NCBI GenBank assembly: GCA_025201705.1
Contig: MU616612.1
Location: 1-64,000 of the forward strand
Direction: 5' to 3'
Length of the DNA: 64,000 bases
Source: Dissophora ornata
Taxonomy: Eukaryota > Mortierellomycota > Mortierellomycetes > Mortierellales > Mortierellaceae
This document shows, piece by piece, positions 35,077 to 45,651 of the stretch. The position numbers and the translations under genes were made by a program. The notes under the pieces were generated by a model. The model had not been told where the DNA came from and did no database searches. It worked only from the letters and a program-made list of their open reading frames with translations. Positions within the stretch are counted from its first letter, which is position 1, and every line of letters begins with the position of its first letter.

Positions 35077-35829
35077 TTACTCGAAGTCGATCAATTCGCG
35101 GCTCCGGTCATTTATAATCTCCATCAAACTCAACACACTGGTCAGTAGCAAGATCTGAAGGCCAGTCTTGTCAACGACGTTGGCCGTCGATGCATTGAAG
35201 ATGGTGAGCTTGTCCGAAGCTCCAGTATGACTGCTCGAGAGCTTCGCGACCTTGGTAGTGGGGCCAGCGCTGGCCGAACGGCAAACAAGGACATCGGATC
35301 CTGGAGGGGCGCTCATGCTATGGCCACTAGGGGCTGTCCATTGGTAGATGCGGCCCTCAAATTCGAAAGCCCAACAGACATTGTGCGCTGATGATACATC
35401 CGCTTCACATCGAAGATCGGGTTCTTCGTCCTCGTCACCAGGCTGGTACATAGGAGGCACCTTCAAACCGTTAGCACCATTCTTCTCGACTGCCTTTTTG
35501 AATGCAATCATGTCTCGGAATTGCACGCTAATATCCTTGGAATCCGTGGTGAGGTACAGGTCCAATAGATGCTCGCCTTTGTTCTTGACCTTGCAGACCT
35601 GGATGCCATTGTAGTCCTTGATGGTCATGTTGCGATTGATAGAATCCGATCGCGACTGGAACGTATACGACTCCTTCTTGTTTTCGGACTGGCACTTGAT
35701 TTTGGGTGTCAAAAGCCCCGCAGCAGTAAGCGTGAACGATGTGGTGGGATTCATGGAGGGAATATAGGAAGCAGGCTCCTTGCGAGTGCTTAGAATGGCT
35801 AGTGGAGGTCGAGCCAACGGCATAGGCAT
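35077..35829 (-). CDS. Intronless protein with probable tubby C-terminal/LURP-one-like fold
   Basis: Intronless, 250 aa, from the ATG at 35829 (MPMPLARPPLAILST) to the TAA at 35077. The pattern of short alternating strands fits a beta-barrel of the tubby C-terminal/LURP-one type: FTLTAAGLLTPKIKC, then KKESYTFQSRSDSINRNMTI, YNGIQVCKVKNKGEHLLDLY and VCWAFEFEGRIYQWTAPSG. A hydrophobic helix lies near the C-terminus (TGLQILLLTSVLSLMEIIND). Family assignment is tentative. In that superfamily proteins bind phosphoinositides or act in defence signalling, so a membrane-associated role is only a guess. The gene lies between homopolymer tracts (poly(T) 34758 and poly(A) 36862) and has no introns, unlike most neighbours. 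Confidence 0.66.
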   Translation of the reverse strand: MPMPLARPPLAILSTRKEPASYIPSMNPTTSFTLTAAGLLTPKIKCQSENKKESYTFQSRSDSINRNMTIKDYNGIQVCKVKNKGEHLLDLYLTTDSKDISVQFRDMIAFKKAVEKNGANGLKVPPMYQPGDEDEEPDLRCEADVSSAHNVCWAFEFEGRIYQWTAPSGHSMSAPPGSDVLVCRSASAGPTTKVAKLSSSHTGASDKLTIFNASTANVVDKTGLQILLLTSVLSLMEIINDRSRELIDFE

Positions 35830-36858
35830 GTAGATAGGGAGTTGTTTCTTGTAGATGAATTGATGAATCGGCTGTATGCGATGGTGTGGGATGTAAATAC
35901 GTCTATTAAAGAAAATGCGATCGTAAACTAACGTTAGATTGCTCCATGCAAAAGAACGATGAGCGATCGTGCTTTTGAGGGCACTGGCGAGTAGGAGACA
36001 GATACGCGCTCGTCAGGCACACTGACTCTATGTCTCTGTACTTTGTTTTTGGAGAAAGGTGATAGAAGAGATGACGATAAAAATGACAGCCTGCCCGTAC
36101 TTAGCAGGCGCAGAGTACTATTTATGATCAAAAAGAAGAAAAAAAGTGGGACAGCGGTGCGTGTGTGAGAGCTGGGAGCTGGGGAGGATCTGATCGAATC
36201 CGGAAGAGAGGGAGGAGCTAGGAACAAGGAACAAAGCGCAAGGTACAAGGTACAAGGGAGATGCAAATGGTGGAGCTAACTCAGGGTGAAGACTGTGAAG
36301 GTGGAGTAGAAAAAGCGGGAACATGGTTTGTTGGGTCGTTGGAACCAAACGTTCGTGAATGAACACCCTTTTTTCCGTCTCTTCTGCATCGTTTGCCTTT
36401 ATGAAATGCTCAGTCCTCAAACAGCCCCGTCAGAACGGAATTCCGAGGCAGCTAATTGTCACTGAACGGGACAAAATATGGACAGGAGCACAGAGCTCGA
36501 AAAAAGGAGGTAAGGTTCAGGATGCACTGTAGGTGCAAGAAACGGGGGACAGTTTGTGCACTGATTAAAGGATGGTTTTCAGTTTGTCCATTCTGGTTAT
36601 TCAAGGCGGATATTTGGAAACAGGATGGCCACCTGTCAGACACACGTCCCATGCAACTGCATCTCAATTTCGGGGCCAGTTTAATCTTTTCAGTCCATGT
36701 CTACGCCCACCCATGCTCCAACAGCCCATGGCGTGGCATAGTGGAAAGACGCTTGTACCACTTCGGAAACGATCCCAACACTCGCACAAACCACTCCTTT
36801 TTTTGTGCACATCTGAGCCGTTAAACACACGAGCAAATACGATCTAAAGTGGGATGCG

Positions 36859-36895
<37 letters not shown>

Positions 36896-39800
36896 TGGCC
36901 GTTTTATTTGAGTGTGATTCTCGACAACCTTCTACTTACCGAATCCTTGTCGATGCCTTCTGGGATCAATGGATGCGAATTTTGGTAATAGTGGCCAATC
37001 GCGACTGGAGATAATGGTTTTATGCGCAATGGATGAACTGATTGTAATATGTTAGGAGATAGCGAAATGTGAACCAGAAATGGGAAAGAAATGAAATGAC
37101 AGTAGGAAGAGTGGGGGAAATGAGTGGGGGGGATGAGAGAAAACATCGACTGTTTAAAAGGTTTACACCGTGGAGTCGCGTTGACCAGAAGCGTTCTCAA
37201 AATAAAAATGAATAAATGTAGTGCCATTCAAAAAGCACAGAATAACAATCAATTACAGAAAGAGGGAGGTCGAAACGACGCAGGAAGTGAACAAACAAGT
37301 AGAGGAAATATGCAGACAAGGGATGCTCAGGAATGAATTAACCGATGGGTCAATACAGCGGGAGCTACTGTTGCGTGGCGATTCCGAACCCTGCTCTCTC
37401 TTGTTATACTCGGCTCGATAGTAGTTCAATGTCTTTGCTTCTTTCCCCTTCCTTCCCTTGCTAGCGACCGTGCTACCAGTTGGCAGTTCGAAGAATTGTC
37501 TCTCGGAGTGCCTCTTTCTCCATTTACTTTGGACAACTGAGGAGCAATCCTGTGCCTTGACTAAATTAATGCAAAACAAACATTGGCCCAAGACCACAGA
37601 CAACGCCTTCCAACTGTCAACAATAAACTTCCCCACCCCCAATCAACATTATGCATTACACGCATGCTCGGGCCAGGTCAGGAACACTGACCATGCGGAG
37701 AGTACAAGTGGAAGATCGGTATATGTACAACCAACCTTGTCACACAGCAAAGTATCAATGTTTAAAATACGACCTAAGTTTCGAGATGCATTATTTACAG
37801 CTCCCCCCGCGATAGTTGTAAAACCGAAATCAGTAGGGAGGATCCACACCCCATCGGACCCGTACTTGTCGTGCAGGCATATCTAGCACTGGAATAAAAC
37901 GTCCGGCAGATGGAGCTAATAGGGATAGCAGCATCAAGGAGCAAGGAGCAACGTATTGCAGATCCCTCGTATTCGGCTACATTGAACTGTGTTCTGGGAA
38001 TATGTACTTGATGTATATACAAAGGGGCACAAAAAAATGCTATGTTGTCATTCCCAAAATTCACGCGAACTGCCTGCGCAATTAAAAAGATCAACTCTTT
38101 CATTTGAATCTGAGTTGAACTAGATCTCTCCTATTTTCGCATTGTTGTCTAATCATGCACCAAAGAGGTCATTCATCATTAAGTTTAGGCGTTAAAACAA
38201 AAGAGAGAAGAGAGGAATATGCTGACGGCATCGGGCATTAATGCAGTTGAGGAGTAAGAGAGTTAAAGGATACACATATCGCGCCGACACAGCTAAGGAT
38301 GCCGTTCTGCGGAATCCCAGATGCTAAACCCCCCGTCAGTAAGATAAAACGATCGCCCAATGTAATTTCCAGAGCTATAGCCATTTAGAGCATGACGGAA
38401 TACGATGGAAGGAAGAAATGATGGTAGTGAAGAGGAAATAAAGAGGGAGGAAAAGAGTCTTCATCCATTGGCGTAGTCCCAGACTTTCGTCCGCCTTTGC
38501 TCTTTCTAGCTAACCCTAACCTTGTTTTTCTTTGGACGCTTGTTGTTCTCTCGAAGTGCTTTTTTCGTGGGATTGGCATGAATGACCAGACGCATTTATG
38601 CAGCTCTTCGTATATGTCCTGTTTCCTCCTTCTTGGTTGATTATAGTTTAAGTAGGCCTCGGGTCATTCTCACCCTTAGTTCGCCCTTCCGCGCATTCCC
38701 ATGCAATATGTGAAAAGAGCTTATGAACAAAAAAAATAAAATAAACGTTTGAGAAGGAAGGGTACTCGGTTAATCCCTTTGACTATGGATCTAGTCCCAA
38801 TCTCGCGTAACTTTCTCCGAGATCAAAGGCACGCAGGCATTCCAAATGCGATGGGCTGTAAAAGCTTATCAATACTATATGATTGTATTGAAATCGAGCT
38901 CGCGTGGCACTCTTGCACATTTTGGCACCGTGTTCTCGCAGTATTCGCGCGACAGCAAGGAACTTACTTTGACTATATACAGCCTATGCTTATGAGTACA
39001 CATTCTAAACAATAAACATACCCATAGTCTACTGGCCATGACAAGTCCAATTGCCATTTTCCTACTAGCAAGGGAGTTTAGACTAGAAGGTTGAGTGAAT
39101 GGGGTGTGGACGCTTATTTAGAGCGTCGACTGTCATCTTTGCCGACCTCTTTTGCGTCAAACTGATCAATGTTCCCTAGATTAGAACATACCAGCTGCCA
39201 TTGAACTGGGCTCGTGCACTCGTCGTTGTGTTCCAAGGATTGGATCTACGTTTGTGTGCTCTGAGGGCCTCACCATTGAGGCAACACCTCCCGGGCTGTG
39301 TTTCCCGAAGTAACGGATGAATTCAGCAAAAAAGAGTGTCGCGATCCGGTGTCATGTTTTGAGCAGGAATGTAGATATTCGCTTAGGAAATATCGCGGGA
39401 TCGCCTATCCCTATTCATTGCTGTACGTCCGTTACCAACGGCACTTTTAGCTTTTACTTTCTTTTGGGGGGTTTTTTGGGCAGTTAATCCTGGTGTTATT
39501 GTTTCCTGTCTTGTTGATGAAAGCAAAGGGGGTGATATTAATGCGACGCAAAAAAATAGGTATAAGACGTGCTGCCGAGAGTCCCTCTGTTTTTCATCCA
39601 TTCCTTGCAGTGTCCTCTAACTCATACGTTTGAGTTCCTTATGCTAAGAGACCCTCCCTGATCATGTCAGAGCACGAATATCGACTACAGCACAAAACAT
39701 ATAGCAATAGCGAAAACGCGTAAAATGGAACTCCGCAATCAAAAATAGCCAATCAGTCGCGTCATCCATTTTTCGAGGTGCAGTCCGCAGGTTGATCTTT

Positions 39801-41205
39801 ACCGCATCCTATCCACGCCTTGCTTGCAGGTACGCGCGTGATGGCATGCGCTTGGAGAGCTCCGGTTGATCGCCAACACTCCCTAATCGGTTTTATGTTG
39901 AAAGAAGCAATCTCGCCTGAGTATAGTCACCCCAAGCGCTCAACTTTCAAGTACTCAGGAGTATTGAGCATACAAAAAAAATAAAATGAGCCCTGCACAA
40001 ATGAAGAGTCAGTGTACAACCGTCCGGACAACGGGCGAGGTCGTGTTCGCAGTCGATATCAAGTGAGACATTATCCTCCCTTCCTCTTTGTTGTGCAGTT
40101 TCTCCCAGGACCCGCCACCTGTTAATATAGAGCCTCAATGGCTCTTACCTGTGTGTTGTTAGCCAGGGTATGCTACGACGCGCAGAGAAATATATCGGCG
40201 CCGAGGATGACAGTTTTACAGCAGGATCAGAAAGGCCATATTGATGCGCGTCCAGGAAGCCCATTCAATCCCTCCTCGTGCTACTATTCAGCATACATTA
40301 CTATGGCACTACATAATTACTGTATTTTGATAGGAACGCAAGGACCTGCACCCCGACTAACGCTCTCTCGTTACTTCACCCCTTGCTCTTCTGTTGTGAA
40401 AATTATGCGCATACATGGAGTGTCCTCACCTCCTTTTTTTTCATCTTTGTGCTGCGCACTCCCAACCGCGTCCCAAGCATCGAGCAATATCGACCGTGAT
40501 CGAAAGAGCGTTGGGAAATGTGCGCATAGATCAACACCCACAGCCACGCCTCTTTAGACATTAAGAGACAGGACACTAAGACCACTTTCACAAATTCCAA
40601 TGATCCGCGCCTTTTTCTCTGCGCTACATATCCGGGTCCCGATTACTCCTCACTTACCGTGAAAAATTCGCACACCATTAACTTTCTTTCTTGACCCCTG
40701 ACCCAAGCCATGCGTTTTTCATATTTTTGTTGACATCCTTTTACCGTAATTCAGCCAATCCTACCACAATACACTGCCTTCCCCCCCCCCTCCCCCATCT
40801 AGTCGTTCACAAACTACCTCGAGAAATGCATCTTGCATGTTTTACATCCTCTCCTCTCTTTCTTTCCTTCCCTCCCCCCTTTCTTCCTTTTTCACCCCTG
40901 AGTCTTTGTTGTGATCTCACCTCATCTTCTGAGTATTATACTATAGCCATATAATTACAAGGACCAAAATACTGGAAGGCTGCGCTTGCTGCCTTGATTC
41001 GTTGGATGCATGAGCAGAAACGAGCAAGGAAAATAAATGAAGACACCTTTTCTTCTACTTTACCTTGGCCAATGCAAAAAGAGAACAAGCTAGGCTAACC
41101 CACCCTTGTTCACTGGTTTCCTGTTTTCCAAGCATTATTCCAAACAATCAATTTGAACTTGGTTTTATTGCGTCCCCCCACAATTTTTATTCTTTCTTTT
41201 TTTCC
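35830..41205. other. Gene-poor 5.4-kb region
   Basis: No supported gene. On the minus strand, 36904-37227 contains a plausible donor (GTAAGT near 36942) after HPLIPEGIDKDS and might be an upstream, possibly untranslated, exon of the gene at 35829. I could not connect it. Elsewhere there are C-runs near 40775 and AT-rich stretches. No tRNA, rRNA or repeat array was recognised. Confidence 0.35.
36862..36892 (+). repeat. Poly(A) tract of 31 bases
   Basis: 31 uninterrupted A on the plus strand, about 1.0 kb upstream of the minus-strand gene at 35829. It forms an inverted pair with the 35-T tract at 34758. Confidence 0.9.
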
Positions 41206-43938
41206 TTATGCAGAAGTATGGAGGTCTGGGACTTTTTGCACAAGCGAGTCGATTAGAGTATTACCGTTCAGGATCTGTGTTGTGCAAATCACAAAGTCGC
41301 GTTGTCCTCCCTCTTGTGTCGCAAGGAAGCGTATCGCCGAGACCTCCGTGAATGTGCAGCCGCCTAGGAAGAATACAAGAGAAATCCGTGGCTGCCCATT
41401 CGACCCTAGCAAGGAGAAATTAAAAAATAAAGAACATGTCAGAAAACTGTGCATTCCATCCCATTTACAACTTCATAAAGACAGAAAAAATAAATAACAT
41501 CTGCATATGCATACTCTTTGAAGATACCGGCTGGCCATCATCCACGCGTTGCTTTTCATCGAACGTCCGTCCAGGGAGCATCCGCAACACGTCCTCAAAC
41601 CCCCTCCACCCATTTCCTCCTACCAGTCCTGGCCCCCTACCTCCAGGTCCCCCCGGCTGATTTTTCCCGCGCTGCACTACACATTGAACCAATCGCACAC
41701 TCAGCGGTGCATAGCCTGAGTAGACATATGAGATATCATTGGGCGCATGTTCGTTCACCTCATCCACGATCAGCGATAGACTGCGTCGCACAAGACTATA
41801 TGGGTTCTTTGTTACGACCTGCTTAGTCAGCATGCCCAGGCGGCGCAAGTTCTCGAGCGTCTGAATATGTTCAAATCCATAGGTCTCCAGGATCTCTTTC
41901 TTGAAAAACTCAAATTGCTTGGGTTTCAGTCCGTTGTTGACGAGTGAGTAAAGACAAAGGAGACGAAGTACTTGCACCAGTGGCACCTGCTTGTTAATCA
42001 TGTCCTCGATATACTCGGGCTCTTTGTTGGTTGCAATGCCCGCAACTACATCTTTGAGGCGCGATAACGAATAACAGGGCTGTTAGCATTACCCCACCAG
42101 CATTAAGGATGACCTGACAACAGGCAAACAAGAGCTCTGCCACACTTACTCTGCTGAACTTCCAGGATTTTGTTAAAATCATCAGTCATTGTGTAATCCA
42201 TGATCTGCTCTGCGAGCGATGTATCTATAATATTATAACACAGTCCATTTAGTGCCCCAATCTTGACTCTTTGAATATGCTTATAGATCACACAGGTAAC
42301 TTACGAAGCCGAAGTGATTGATGCTCAGCAGCCAGAGTGCCCATCTTGCCGATGAACTGCCGGATCTGGGGGACAGTCTTCGCATTGTGTCGCTCCTCGT
42401 AATCCGCGTTAATTCGTTTGGCGACTTTGTTCAGCAGACCTCCCACGACTGCAAAGTTGAGATCTCGAAGTTCTCCAAAAAGCTTGTCACCCCCGTTGAG
42501 CGGAACCTTTTTTTTCTTTCCCGGGGCTGATCCTGACGCATTTGCCGATGGTCCTGCTCCGGATCCTGCTGGAGGTGGAGCCGGGGCGGCCAAACTAGCG
42601 TCGACCTCGACAAAGGCTAAAATCGATATAGGAGTACACAGGATACGAATTTAACGTCTAGAGCAGAGCAAAGTAAATTACATTGTCCATACTGACAATA
42701 AAAGAAAGGGACGTACTGTGATTGATGTGAAATATCTCATCGATGAGACCCTCATAGGTCAACTGCGTGCACAGAGGCGTCACCATATCCACGCTTCGAT
42801 CAATGATGATGAGCGAATCGATGCTCTGAGACATTTGCGTCGTTTGTGAGGCCTCCAAATCATCCACAGCCATCTCGCGTCTCATCCGCAACATCATATC
42901 GCACAAGGCTTTTGAGTAGTCACCCTTGCCCAAAATACGTGGAAACCAGCCGTAGATTCCCTGGAGTCGCATCAGGGCCTTAGCAGCATAATAGATTGAG
43001 GTTGTGTCTTGATCCAGATACAGCTCCTTGAAAGTTGAGTCCCACTCCAGGCTCAGAAGGTCGTCCTCCAGAGGAATAAGATCTAAATGGTACTCTCTCT
43101 TGGTGATACTGCCAAATACACCCCTGTCCTCGAGAACTTTTTCGCAAAGTGCTGTTCGCCTCGGCACAAAGAAGAGCGAGTATGTGTACGGGCGTTGATC
43201 CCTCGTGTGTGCCTGAATATGATCTAAATACGCGTGATACATTGGCGATTAGAAGCGAAGCACGCGGGCCCTGCGAGTTAAACCACAAATGATAAGCCTC
43301 TAATAGCCGGCTCTGCATTACCTGCAATGTACCCCATGTAGTTAATTTGAGGCCGACAGATGTAAACGATGTTCTTGAAGTCAGTGTCCAATGGCCCTGA
43401 TTGAAGGTGGTATATTTTCTCGACGCCATGATCCTATTGAGTGAAGGATTGTTGTGTTGCCAAGAAAACCATCTAGTTTAGGAATAGGCCCTCCTATCCT
43501 TCAATTGCAGATCCCAGCTCAGTCCAGTTCAGTTCAGTCCAGCTCATGGAGCCGGCGGCTCACAGGGAGGCCCCAGCCGCGCCTTTGCGATATCCAATAG
43601 TATGTTCCCAACTTGCCTGTAACAGTGCAAACTCCGCGATAAGACCCAATGGGACGCTGAGGCCTGGGTCCAGCACGAGTGCTTTCTTGCCCTGCACCTG
43701 TCAATGTGGCATCCATTGGAGCAACATTCGCCATTGTTAGTTTTGAGCTGTTCTTTGTTATCCGACGCTGCAAAACACCAGTGTGGCCCGTTCATACCGA
43801 GTCGAGCAGATTGATGAGCTCCTTTCGTGCAAGGTCTCGTAGAGAATCAATGTTGAGCGAGGTGTGACCAAGATGAGCGCCGGTTGGCTGTGCGGGCGCG
43901 GAAGCTGCGGCGACTGCCGCGGCTGTTGACGTTGACAT
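41206..43938 (-). CDS. VPS33: Vps33, Sec1/Munc18-family subunit of HOPS/CORVET
   Basis: Vps33 binds SNAREs and promotes vacuole/late-endosome fusion in HOPS and CORVET. At least eight exons run from the ATG at 43938 (MSTSTAAAVAAASAP) to the TAA at 41206. Identity with human VPS33A is clear along the length: LNIDSLRDLARKELINLLDS, KALVLDPGLSVPLGLIAEFA, KREYHLDLIPLEDDLLSLEW, DSLIIIDRSVDMVTPLCTQL, TYEGLIDEIFHINHS, EERHNAKTVPQIRQFIGKM, DISYVYSGYAPLSVRLVQ and RISLVFFLGGCTFTEVSAIR. The intron 43434-43616 has a GC donor (CAG before GCAAGT) and joins EFALLQ to DHGVEKIYHL. The last junction uses GTATGC, giving SSKRSNGQPRISL. It starts 269 bases from the divergently transcribed membrane-protein gene. 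Confidence 0.95.
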
Positions 43939-44207
43939 TCCTGGATTTGGGCGATCGATTGAGCGAATGCAGGGATGAGTAGCGACAAAGGGAACGAACT
44001 TATTGAACTTGGTGCAGTGGCGGCTGCGCGCAAGCGCACTGTTCCCGTGACCTGAGCCATCCATTTGCGCGCAATCACGACATACGCTGGGCACACACAA
44101 AAGGGGGATGAGCACGTTTTTTTTTTTTTGTATCCACCTTCTCTTCGTCTGCTCCTGTCACTACTCGCTTCAGAATTCAGTTTTCAAGTGCCTCACGAAT
44201 ATCGTAC
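43939..44207. promoter_or_regulatory. Bidirectional promoter, VPS33 and membrane-protein gene
   Basis: Only 269 bases separate the two outward-facing ATGs. A T-run of 12 lies near 44118, then CT-rich leader sequence precedes the plus-strand start. Shared regulation is likely by geometry; no specific factor site was recognised. Confidence 0.5.
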
Positions 44208-45559
44208 ATGGCCACAACATCTGCCCTGTTGGGCGACTCGACTTTGTCTAGTCCGCACAGTCAGCAACAGAATTATGGGTCCGTCATAATACCACACGAG
44301 CAAAGCAATCAATCATCAAGATACGCCAGCAACATCGATGCTGGTGCTAGCTCTCGCTCTGAGTCTGGTCCTGGCTCACTAACAAGGACAAGCACCACCA
44401 CACGTCGGTCAGTCCTCATAGCGGTTCCTGAACAAGACGACAACGCATCCATCTCTTCAAGGTCTTCCTACTCGAGCTATTCCTCCTCTCACTCCTCCAC
44501 AGACTCGCTACTTCAGGCTTCAAGGAGTCGCACATCAACCAAAAAGGGCTGTGATGACGATGGTGATGACGATGGTGATGATGACGAGGAGGATGTCAGT
44601 TCCCGGCAGCTGTTCTGGACGTATGTTGCATTGACGCCTGTGCTGATGTCCATCTGGGGCCTTTTTGCGGCGTTGATCCTGCTGTTACCCTCAGTTCACA
44701 ACGACTCCATGGTACGCTGGGGTAAGTTCATTATTTCGATCACAAAATTCGCATAGCACATGACGTGCCCTTCCCCCCCTCTCTCTTTTTTTTGTTACTC
44801 TTTTCGCAACTAACAATACGATATGACAACAATAATACGACAGATCGCTTTGTAATAGGCATGGTCGGCTGGGCGGTCGCCTTTGCATCCAGGACGCCGG
44901 TCTACGCATTCTTTGAAAAGACATTATATATGAGCGAGTACTCTTGCGAATGGTCAACATTGTTATCTGCTGGTGTCGTGGAGGAGATCACACGTCTAGG
45001 CATCATCAAGTTTCTTGGTATCGGAGATGACTTTGGCGCCGTATACTGGCTAGGACTTGGGTGGGCAGGAATCGAGACCCTGTACTACATTGGGCAGTCG
45101 CTCATCTACAGCCGTTGGCTCTTAGATGAGGACTATCGCACGGTAACTAACATCCCCTTAGTGACAGCAGTGACTGAAGCAGCAGTTATCACAACAAATC
45201 GCACAATCCATGCCGAAGGCGTGGAGGAAGGTGTCAAGGATTTGGAAGAAATACATGGTGCTGGAGACGATATCGTGCATACGCATCAGGCGAGGCATTT
45301 GCTGGGAATCGACCGACCGTGGTGGAGCCTTATGGGAAGAACTTCAAGCATGATGGTACACATTGGATTTTGCTGTTGGCTAGGCTATTCAGGATGGAAA
45401 TTGCTGTTCCCAGCAGCCCTGGTCCACGGCACACTGTACATTGTATGGGGAGTGCTTATGCCAAAACATTGGAGTGTTCCCGCTACCTCATATGGGACAC
45501 TTATGGCAGCCATGACCGTGTTCCTAATCGGTCTTGCGCTCTACGGCGAGATCGTCTAG
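44208..45559 (+). CDS. Polytopic membrane protein resembling PrsW/CPBP/Aph-1 intramembrane proteases
   Basis: Two exons (44208-44721, 44844-45559) give 409 aa. Residues 1 to about 135 are cytosolic, Ser-rich and very acidic (a GDDDGDDDEED run). About seven hydrophobic segments follow, starting FWTYVALTPVLMSIWGLFAA. Motifs fit the intramembrane protease superfamily that includes CPBP/CAAX proteases, PrsW and Aph-1. They are AGVVEEITRLGIIKFL (paired Glu), LGLGWAGIETLYYIGQSLI (F/W-x-x-x-E-like), SSMMVHIGFCCWLGYSGW (His) and AALVHGTLYIVWG (second His). Two Glu plus two His in helices are the family's suspected metal or catalytic set. Localisation to ER, Golgi or vacuole is inference. The stop at 45559 is 93 bases from the opposing RabGAP stop. 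AATAAA at 45581. Confidence 0.68.
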
Positions 45560-45580
45560 CAGCTCACCAATCGCCGATTG

Positions 45581-45586
45581 AATAAA
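45581..45586 (+). terminator. AATAAA polyadenylation hexamer of the membrane-protein gene
   Basis: First AATAAA after the stop at 45559, in a 92-base gap between two convergent genes, so the two 3' UTRs must overlap or nearly do so. Confidence 0.4.
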
Positions 45587-45651
45587 AAAAATGGGAATAA
45601 GGCTCTCGCGGCGTTTATTGTTCTTACAATGGGTAGATAGTATGTTATGGG

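Noticed and set aside
36904..37227. Minus-strand 107-codon stretch with a good donor near its end
   Set aside because: Could be an upstream exon of the tubby-like gene, but no acceptor or continuous domain links it; left out as a gene.
38505..38525. TAACCCTAACC-like short motif resembling telomere repeats
   Set aside because: Only one and a half units; isolated, so not a telomere or interstitial array.
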